From NCBI RefSeq assembly GCF_027942865.1, contig NC_134529.1:16668467-16732466 (forward strand): a stretch of 64,000 nt of DNA. The letters run 5' to 3'. Numbering within the stretch: the stretch's first letter is position 1; every line of letters begins with the position of its first letter. The notes below the pieces were generated by a model. That model saw nothing but the letters and a program-made list of their open reading frames with translations. It did no database searches and was not told the DNA's origin. Position numbers and translations under genes: made by a program. Positions 48,501-64,000 of this stretch are shown piece by piece. The stretch is from Odontesthes bonariensis (Eukaryota; Chordata; Actinopteri; Atheriniformes; Atherinopsidae).

Positions 48501-49792
48501 CAGATGTTACACTATTATTATGCACGCTGGCAAACAGAACCTACAAATGATACGACGCTGGACAAAAATCATGCACGCCCTTGTTTAGTATGCAAGTTTA
48601 TGTGATTGTTTCAGTCCAAGACTGAAGTGAGGTGGTCAGTGTGTGTGTGGATATGCAGCAGCACCTTGCACACACCATGTGATCAGATCAAACAAACCGG
48701 CCTACCAAAGTTAGACGCAAAGGGCAAGAGGAGGGCGAATCACGCTGCCCCCTCTGTGGTCAAAGTGTCACGTATGCTCGCTGTGGGAGTGAAGTGAAGA
48801 GCTGCTGTGCAGTAATGGCACGTTGTCATGCGAATAAGTAGCTGTCACGTTTGAAAGCCCTTGAGATACAACTGGGAAGGGCCTCCAACTGAGATAACAA
48901 GGGCTGTTAATGCAGAGACAAAAAGATGCCAACAGTGCACCCTTTAAATCACAAGTTCATAAATGAAAGATGATATACTGTGTTAGCAGTAAGCGGAAAA
49001 CAGCGTGATAACCTTATTTGGTTTCATACGATTAAGGCCATTAAAAACAAACAAAAAAAACTCGTGAAAAAAAATATACGTGATTGGTGATCTAATAGCT
49101 TCAATCAATCTATCAACCAAGATCTTGTAACGTGGCATAACTCCTCCTCCGTCTGAAACACACACACTAAAGAAAACGACTCTTTCCTTCCATCCAACCA
49201 GACAGCTTAAATAAGTTGTTACATTTCATACTAATACCATGGTAATTATTCCTGATTCACCACAAAATGAAACGGTAGGGAACACAATTTGTTGTCACAA
49301 AACAGAAGATGTAGCGGAGTGCTGGAAATATGCAGCCAGCCAAAGTTTGCACGGCACTGATTGAAGCTAGCTACTCTCAGAGGAGTCCCGCAGCGGATAA
49401 TGTCAATGCCAGGTTAGCCTGCGAGGCTAACAGTGGCTAACGAGCAAAGAGATTAAAAGTGAGCACAATTAAAACTGGCAGAAAATTCACACTTACTCGT
49501 CATCTTTCAGGAAGTTATCCTCCGTGATAGGCTTGACGGGCGCTATGTTTTCCGTCGCGGTGTTGTAGTTTTGGAAGCACACTGTCAGCTTCTCATCGAA
49601 GTCGTGGACGAGGTCCTCCATCGACTTGAAGCTGCAGATCTCACCGGAGAAACTGTTGTCCAGGTCGGACAACTCGTTTAGGCCCGACGCGTCGCCCACA
49701 TTTGAGTTCAGCTGGTCAGCCGCCTCAGAGGACGGCTTGAATTCGTTAAAGTCCTGCCAGTCCTCATCGAAGTGGGCCAACGGCGCCGCCAT
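41334..49792 (-). CDS. fez2: FEZ2, fasciculation and elongation protein zeta-2 (10 coding exons)
   Basis: FEZ proteins are cytosolic adaptors that link cargo to kinesin-1 and act in axon growth and autophagy. Exons in transcript order: 49792-49497, 46299-46191, 45269-45153, 44892-44751, 44463-44336, 43988-43839, 43549-43469, 42970-42895, 42693-42628, 41350-41334. They join in frame to about 393 aa. Diagnostic stretches are WQDFNEF near the start, NNYGHVMPVDWK, VIEEIEEMMQESPDP, the coiled-coil block SVSELTETLEEVEAAIRRYS to LALRDELDYEKE, VKNSFISLLIDVQNRQKEH followed by a basic KKKK patch, TTVIPYEKK and the C-terminus TDYILKVLCPT. WQDF, the MPVDWK block and QESPDP favour FEZ2 over FEZ1. The promoter is GC-rich. 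The gene ends tail-to-tail with the usherin-tail gene. Confidence 0.92.
41351..42627 (-). other. fez2 last intron
   Basis: About 1.3 kb. The part near 41940-42250 looks like a dispersed repeat, with a TIR-like sequence around 41950-41985, but I cannot assign it to a family. Confidence 0.4.
42628..42693 (-). CDS. fez2: fez2 exon 9
   Basis: Encodes HAMRDDSEKVPALLTDYILK; acceptor CCCGGCAG|TC, donor AAAG|GTAAAC. Confidence 0.93.
42838..42867. repeat. poly(A) run in fez2 intron
   Basis: About 30 A on the plus strand, less than 30 bp downstream of the exon 8 donor in the direction of fez2 transcription. Confidence 0.95.
42895..42970 (-). CDS. fez2: fez2 exon 8
   Basis: Encodes YLTTVIPYEKKAGSPPVEDL and QILTK; acceptor CTTTTCAG|TA, donor AAAA|GTGAGT. 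Confidence 0.92.
43469..43549 (-). CDS. fez2: fez2 exon 7
   Basis: Encodes LLTLEGLSSVIQNGLRQTFG and NTGGDKQ, matching the SMEGISNVIQNGLRHTFG region of FEZ2; acceptor TTGTAG|CT, donor CAG|GTGCCC. Confidence 0.88.
43839..43988 (-). CDS. fez2: fez2 exon 6
   Basis: Encodes VKNSFISLLIDVQNRQKEHR, a basic run RKKKKIR and a Thr-rich linker ending HIPGT; donor ACG|GTGAGT. Confidence 0.93.
44224..44247. repeat. poly(T) run
   Basis: Twenty-four T on the plus strand in a fez2 intron. Confidence 0.95.
44336..44463 (-). CDS. fez2: fez2 exon 5 (coiled coil)
   Basis: Encodes LRQLSVSELTETLEEVEAAI and RRYSEELIQVLALRDELDYE, a heptad-rich region used for dimerisation and partner binding in FEZ proteins. Acceptor TCTGCAG|GA, donor GAG|GTACTT. 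Confidence 0.93.
44751..44892 (-). CDS. fez2: fez2 exon 4
   Basis: Encodes VIEEIEEMMQESPDPDDD and SMLSQDLHALKRSGSNTSYE; acceptor GCTCAG|GT, donor AAC|GTGAGT. Confidence 0.93.
45153..45269 (-). CDS. fez2: fez2 exon 3
   Basis: Encodes an acidic stretch SLDLSDDDDELREQLDMHSI followed by INEEPLFTAEQ; donor CAG|GTGATC. The start shown uses the AG before TTG. A second AG 12 bases downstream would shorten the exon in frame by four residues. Confidence 0.85.
45531..45575. repeat. (CA)n microsatellite
   Basis: About 22 CA units in fez2 intron 2. Confidence 0.95.
46191..46299 (-). CDS. fez2: fez2 exon 2
   Basis: Encodes EVWNSLTNNYGHVMPVDWKT and SLHLPSLNLTEHE; acceptor CTTCCAG|GG, donor GAG|GTACCA. 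Confidence 0.92.
46300..49496 (-). other. fez2 intron 1
   Basis: A 3.2 kb intron with no recognisable gene or transposon; open frames here are short and unrelated to known families. Confidence 0.5.
49497..49792 (-). CDS. fez2: fez2 exon 1
   Basis: Starts MAAPLAHFDEDWQDFNEF in a good initiation context. Includes FKSMEDLVHDFDEKLTVCFQ, then ITEDNFLKDD and donor GA|GTAAGT. The acidic SFKSMEDL...DEKL stretch is shared with FEZ1. Confidence 0.93.
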
Positions 49793-49935
49793 GACTGCCG
49801 TGGGAACTCGGTTGGCGGTCGGGTAAGCTTCCTCAACGGGGCTCTGTTTTTCGGCTTTGAGAGACGACGAGACACAGCGGGTCGTTTGAGTCAGACTGAA
49901 GCTGAATGGGGGCGGGGCAACGTGACGTATGTTTG
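49793..49935 (-). promoter_or_regulatory. fez2 promoter and 5'UTR
   Basis: A GC-rich stretch just upstream of the fez2 ATG. It has a GC box (GGGGGCGGGGC, 49908-49918) and a CRE-like TGACGTA (49923-49929), as in TATA-less housekeeping-type promoters. Confidence 0.5.
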
Positions 49936-51113
49936 AATGCCCCTCCCCTTTCCGATGAAGCTAAATAAACAAGTAACGTTACTGTGTGGCTAACAAAAAC
50001 CAACAAGAAACTATTTTTAAACCATTTTTGTTGAAGTAGTTTGAGTTTTTGATTAAAAAACAGTCAACCATTCAAGTGACTGCATTAGTTGTATCTGCTC
50101 GAGTTTTATTGTTGTTGTGGATGATAGATGGAGAAGCCCAAACCATTAGACTAATGGTGAAATTATAAAGCAAGACACATCCACATCCACTTTTACGTTT
50201 TTGTTTTTAATCCTCTGGGTACATGCACCATGCTTTCGTTAATTTGACAAATTATATCTCCGGAGTGTTAAAAGTGTTAAATGATCCAGCTAATGTTTGT
50301 TTCCCTGTTTTACTGCGATATTTTGTGGCTCCAAAGAGTTCAATCTGGCAGAAATTGTCCCATAAAATATGGACCCTTTGACTTACCCGAAAGGAAATTG
50401 GAAATTTAGCTTGTTTTCATCCTTTAAAAAGTGTGGAGATGGTGGATCGATATAAAAATGGTAGTATTTAAAAAGAAAGTAAAAATCATGGTTTAAAAAG
50501 CGTTCTTTTACTCAGTTTTGCTCATTAGATATTTGCGCATACCCAATTAAAAAGGACTTATTTGCATATCTAGACATGACCTATCAAAACATCTGCAATC
50601 AAAGAAAAATAAATAATTGTTTTCATTTAAGTACTAAACTGGGGAAGTTTTGTGCCAACATTTATAGATTAGACATACCTTTTTTAAGACTAAAGGTGTT
50701 GATTGCAATATATCTTCAGAAACTAAGTTCATGACTAAAAACATATACCATGATAATTAACATAAAGCAACTAACAATACCCACGCATGTTATCTCACAA
50801 GCTGTTGCTTTGATTTCATGACATGACCTTTTTAGTCTTTTTATTTCCAACTGGCACTTTCCACCACACAACCTTTATCTGTCATAAAAGATGAACAAGG
50901 TAAAACAAAAAGAGGAAGCCCCTGTTATACGGTTTGCAAACAACCATTTCGATAGTATTAAGCAAAGCATACGATCTGCCGGCTTCCGGGCTTTTTTAAT
51001 ATTGAAAAGTACATGACCGCACAGAAACACTCTCACATTTGTCACTTTTCTATCCAAAATGGCAACCCTTGTATCAAAATGGCCAACAATATGACTTATT
51101 CAAATAGCTGGAC
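49936..51113. other. intergenic between fez2 and wdr26
   Basis: About 1.2 kb of AT-rich sequence between the fez2 5' end and the wdr26 3' end. No gene seen. Confidence 0.5.
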
Positions 51114-51119
51114 TTTATT
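51114..51119 (-). terminator. AATAAA polyadenylation signal, candidate distal wdr26
   Basis: TTTATT on the plus strand, 3.4 kb after the wdr26 stop. Confidence 0.3.
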
Positions 51120-51277
51120 GGCAGCTGGCATCAAAACAAGCCCCCTCTCAGACATAAATGAGGTTGGTTTTCAGGGTACCTGACGGGTGTCCAAAACTTG
51201 GGCCTGCACAGTCTCCTGTCCCATCAAACTCCCATGGGCCATTTGTGTTTTTTTTTTTTTTTCAAAACCCTGAATGC

Positions 51278-51283
51278 TTTATT
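51278..51283 (-). terminator. AATAAA polyadenylation signal, candidate wdr26
   Basis: On the minus strand AATAAA is followed about 15 nt later by a genomic run of about 15 A (plus strand 51248-51262). It is a plausible 3' end of the wdr26 UTR. Confidence 0.4.
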
Positions 51284-52336
51284 GAAAATATGCATACATA
51301 ACACTTTTCCTACACAACAATACAAAACAGTACAATCACTTTTGTAAATAAGACATTGAACGCAAAACCACACATCATCCCTGCCCGCCCGAGCCCAAGG
51401 AACTTAGAGATGCTACAGTAAGCCCTTCGTATTCCCCACCCAGTCCCTACCACCACCTCAGAGAAATAAGACATAGTTAAATCAGAAACAACTCCCTTGG
51501 TAAACTCAGACAGAAGAATAGAGAAGACACCAGGTTGCATACAGACATAGCATTTGCCACCAGCAGTGGAGTGATGTTTTTTTACTGAAATGCTTTTCTG
51601 CTTTTTTTTTTTTACACTGTCTGCACGATTTGCCTCGGCTCTTCTGAAATGGTGAATGGCATGAAAGGGGAGTCCATTCCGTGGTTCAGGAGTTGAGAAA
51701 GGTTTCCAAAGTGTGAATATAGGACCATGACATGCACAACCTACAGAAAACACCACTGTGTGCCTCAAGTGATTCGGCTTTGATACGGGCCAGAGGAGTA
51801 GCAAACTGCCAACCTACAACAGCACACCAAGCAGGAGATATCGGTTAATTACACAGACATGAAGGGAACTTTTTAAAGGCGAGGGGTGGACAGTTAGAAC
51901 CTGATTCGATTGTAGGTAACACACTTTCTAAAACTCTTCCCACTCCTACTGGCATGGGTGTTACTGTGCATATTCATTGTGATAATGGTGGTAGAATAAA
52001 ATATAACAGAATACAAACAAAAGATAATATATATATATATTTAAAAGAAAAAATAAGAGGGGTTATTAAATGCTTACAAAAAAAGAGGACTCCAAAAGTC
52101 TGGTTATATTTTAATATGATCATACAGGGATAGAGATCAACCAAAAAATGATATAATGTGAACAAAAATTTAAGTAACAAAAAAGCTCAATAAAAACAGA
52201 CAGAAAACCAGTTTTTAAACATTTTACTGTGTATCAGTCTGTAGCAAATTGTCATTACATACCCTGAAAAAGGGAGGAAGAAAGCTTTGAATGGTGCAAA
52301 GACCACTGAATAACTTGGCTGGAGAGCAAAGGGTGT

Positions 52337-52355
52337 GGGGGGGGGGGGGGGGGGG
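52337..52355. repeat. poly(G) run
   Basis: Nineteen consecutive G (C on the wdr26 sense strand), an unusual homopolymer inside a 3'UTR. Confidence 0.9.
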
Positions 52356-53244
52356 TTGTTAACTCTGAATCCTCTCTAAGCTCCAAGAGTGGTACTCTCA
52401 TGATGAGGCTGCTATGCCTTAAAATTGCGCGGGTGAGTTTTCGTATTGTCTAAGGTCAGTCACTTCCCGTGGGTGCATAGAGGCTCGATTCCTTTAGCAT
52501 TCTCCGGTTAGGTTTTAAGTCTTTGCCAATGCGACCTTGTCAGCCATAAGAATGGTGGCAAATGTGGCGACCGTAAGGTTATGGACTTCGTGGATGGGTG
52601 CCACTGCTGTATGTGCAAGAGAGCAGAGAGACCACTCAAAGTGCAGTGAGGGTATCATACATACTGAGGGTTTGTGTGCAAGTGTATGAAAAGGAAGGCA
52701 GTTTGTGTGTGTTTTCTTTTTTAAAGATTTCAACACACACTCCCCAACTGTGCGCTCAAGAGCGTGGTTCTGGTTATTGGTGCCTCTTCTCTGTAGGGCC
52801 ATAACAACAACCTGTCCAATAATTACAATCATTGACTTCTCTTATGAAATGACCCTTTTCTAGTAACACAACACCATACATATTATCTTTTTTCTTCATT
52901 TTTTTTTCTTTTTTTAAACATGCCTCACTCAAATAGCCTTTTTCTTACATTTCCTTCTGTTTTCCCCAAGAAATCTGATGTCAATAACTCAGTGCTGTTT
53001 GAATGCCACATGGTAAAGGACCCAAAACATTCTAAGGTAAAAATTAAAGCCCCCCAGATTAAAAAAAATGTCATCTTTTACAAAATGGCTCTCAAGTATT
53101 TCTTTGTTCCACAGACAGAGGTCCCTATGGGGCTTTGGATAACTCAGAATTGGTTTAAAATCCTCTTTACAATTTTATTATGGGAATATGAGAATAAGGA
53201 GAGGGCGGGAATCTTCTGCTGGTGCAAATTGAACACACACGTTA

Positions 53245-53245
<1 letters not shown>

Positions 53246-53282
<37 letters not shown>
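53246..53282. repeat. poly(A) run
   Basis: Thirty-seven consecutive A on the plus strand (U-run in the wdr26 transcript). Confidence 0.95.
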
Positions 53283-53283
<1 letters not shown>

Positions 53284-54560
53284 ACACGCCAATTAAATCT
53301 GCACCCAATAATGTCAACTCTCTCACTATTGTGTGCATGCATAATTGTGCTCAGTCACTCACAACCGCGCTCGCACACAGAGGAGGGGGCGGCAGTCTTC
53401 GGTGTGCAGTTGAGGTTGCACTTGAACTTTTTTTTTTCGCATCTGAAAGCGTCTCTTGTGAGAAAGGTCATGTATATGTCTTGATGGTGGAAACCACAAC
53501 TCACTGACAATAAGTGACCCCCCCCTCCTCTCCCCTCACAGTTGATATGCGACCTGTGAGTCCCTCTGTCCTCCCCTATGGGGCAGATGTGATGGCATTG
53601 TGCGGCGGCTAGCTCGATGAAGGTTGCTGAGCGTGGGGAGAGGCTGTCAGTTGGAAATATTACAGCAACTGTCCTTGTTAGAAGTTAAATTAAGGAATAA
53701 AAAGGTTGTTTTTTTTTCTCCTAATGTTGAAAAACAGAAAGTGGAATCTTCACGCTAAAGCTTTCCATGGGCACTAGTTGAGCTAAGATTCACTTCTTAA
53801 ATGACAATAAACGCTATGACTATCATTAAAAAAAAAAATTAAAAAAAAATTCAAACATTTAGCATAGCCTTTTTTTCTGTTCTTTGTCAGCTGGTTGGCT
53901 AATGTCACGGAGGATTTTCAGCCTTTGTCCAAATGATCTGATGAGGAATATAGCAAGAAAGAGGAGCAGAAGAAAACATACACACAGAAGAGTTGCTATA
54001 TCCCCCTATGCACTATCCTCCCCCATCAACACCCCACCCACGTCCATGGAGACATTGGACCGGTAACGTGAGAGACAAACAGCCGGGCAGATGTAGTCCA
54101 ATGAGACGGCTATCTGTCTGGAGACATCACGGGGGACTTCATGTGCTCCAGGCTCAAGGTGGAAGCCAGTTTCCGCGCAAACTTGCGAGGACCTAACGTC
54201 GCTGGTGACCATGCAGCGAAATGGAGGAGGAAAGGTTGGTTGAAAGAGGAGAACAGCCATTACAGCTCACCAGTGGATGACCCCGCTGGGCTTCCAGGCC
54301 TCCGTCTTGGGATCAGATTTTTGGATGAGGACTTAAATTTCCAGGGTGTCCATCATCGTGTCCAACATTTGTCTAAGCCAGTCAGGAGACAAATTTTTTT
54401 TCTCTTGTGTTTTCTCTTTTATGTCGGTGTCATTTGTTTTTTTTATTCTTCACTTGCTCTCTGATGGTATTCAATTTTGTTTGCACATTTACATTTTGTT
54501 TTACTGTGGGGTTCGTGGATTGTTGTCAAAGAGAGAAGTCATCTGCTCCATAAGTGACCA

Positions 54561-63214
<8,654 letters not shown>

Positions 63215-64000
63215 CTGAGTGGAAGAAGCAAGACACAGGCAGAGAGAAAATAGCTTATCAAAATGAAAAGAGCATCAGAGAACGAAGGAACAGATTCCTG
63301 AATGAGCCTGATCATACATAAGATCTCTATTACTGATCCAACAATGGATAACCTGCACAGCTGTACTGCACTACATGTTTTCATCCGTACCCCTGTGAGT
63401 TTATATTTAATCTCATAAAAAATGAAGTAACTAAACAATATTTGTGACATTGTTTGATATCCACTTTAAATAAAAAAAAAAAATATGGTGCCGTCATCTT
63501 GTAAAGCTGCCTGTCCTCAAAGATTATTAGAGATGTTCACAAAGCGCATAGTAATGTCAACATCACCAGTCTTCTTTGAAGCTGGTGGCTAAATGCAAGT
63601 GTTTTACTAATCGCTGCCCGTCAGCAGTGACATTTGTAGCATGAAGCGTCTTTGTCTTATCTCAGCTATGCAGCACAGCTCTGACGATTGATGCAAACGC
63701 AGTTAGAACTACCACACACAGATTTGAGAGAACGCTCGCCCACGTATGCCTGCAGAGACCTCTCTAAATTCTTAAACTTTATATGACCTGAGTAAACTGT
63801 GATTATGACTATATCTACGACCAACCAGAACTGCGGTCAAGCTATCTTAAAGGCGATAAAACCAACTTCCACTCTCGGCGCGAAATGAATACCACAGTTG
63901 CAGTGACGGCTTAAAATATTCAGGTACATGCATTTTCACATTAACTGACCTGTGATAATGACAACAGAGCGGCAGGCACTTGACTCAAATATCAGGGAGC
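63215..64000 (-). other. wdr26 intron running off the window
   Basis: I looked on the minus strand for the preceding CTLH exon (NHVMEGDWDKAE-type) and did not find it, so the remaining 5' exons lie beyond the right edge. Confidence 0.5.

Larger units (their letters stand above)
51284..54560 (-). other. wdr26 3'UTR
   Basis: About 3.3 kb from the wdr26 stop to the AATAAA signals; long 3'UTRs are usual for WDR26. It holds a G19 run (52337-52355), an A37 run (53246-53282) and many T-runs. No other coding frame resembles a known family. Confidence 0.5.

Noticed and set aside
52920..53507. A 195-codon plus-strand open frame
   Set aside because: It runs through the A37 homopolymer and lies antisense in the wdr26 3'UTR; no conserved motif.

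Overview
This window looks like nuclear DNA of a ray-finned (teleost) fish. It has split vertebrate genes with GT-AG introns of a few hundred bases to a few kb, abundant (CA)n/(TG)n and (TA)n microsatellites, Tc1-like transposon fossils, and an RTE-type LINE with a (GGAT)n tail of the kind common in teleosts. All assignments come from translating the exons and comparing them with families I remember; no database search was run.

Layout. (1) About 0.5-31.6 kb, plus strand: a complete estrogen-related receptor gene of the beta/gamma type, closest to ERR-gamma by its N-terminus and by its neighbour. Eight coding exons run from an ATG at 9482 to a stop at 30192, with a roughly 1.4 kb 3'UTR. (2) 36.5-38.9 kb, plus strand: five in-frame exons encoding only the transmembrane segment, cytoplasmic tail and PDZ-binding C-terminus of usherin (USH2A). 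The roughly 5,000-residue ectodomain is absent from the window. In human, ESRRG and USH2A are tandem neighbours in this order and orientation, so this looks like conserved synteny with a drastically truncated ush2a copy. (3) 49.8-38.9 kb, minus strand: a complete fez2 gene (10 coding exons, about 393 aa) that ends tail-to-tail with the usherin-tail gene. (4) 51.1-64 kb, minus strand: the 3' eleven coding exons of wdr26 (CTLH domain plus WD40 propeller); its 5' end lies beyond the right edge. The last wdr26 intron carries a 2.9 kb RTE-type LINE with an inverted 5' half, flanked by a 13-bp target-site duplication.

The genes do not form a pathway. They are a nuclear receptor, a fragment of a stereocilia/photoreceptor membrane protein, a kinesin-1 adaptor and an E3 ubiquitin-ligase subunit. 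The most notable items are the usherin tail that survives with clean splice sites and an intact frame, the twin-primed LINE with a 13-bp fold-back at its inversion point, a strong-context uORF overlapping the ERR start codon, and in-frame alternative acceptors in the ERR gene. I saw no RNA genes and no CRISPR-like arrays.
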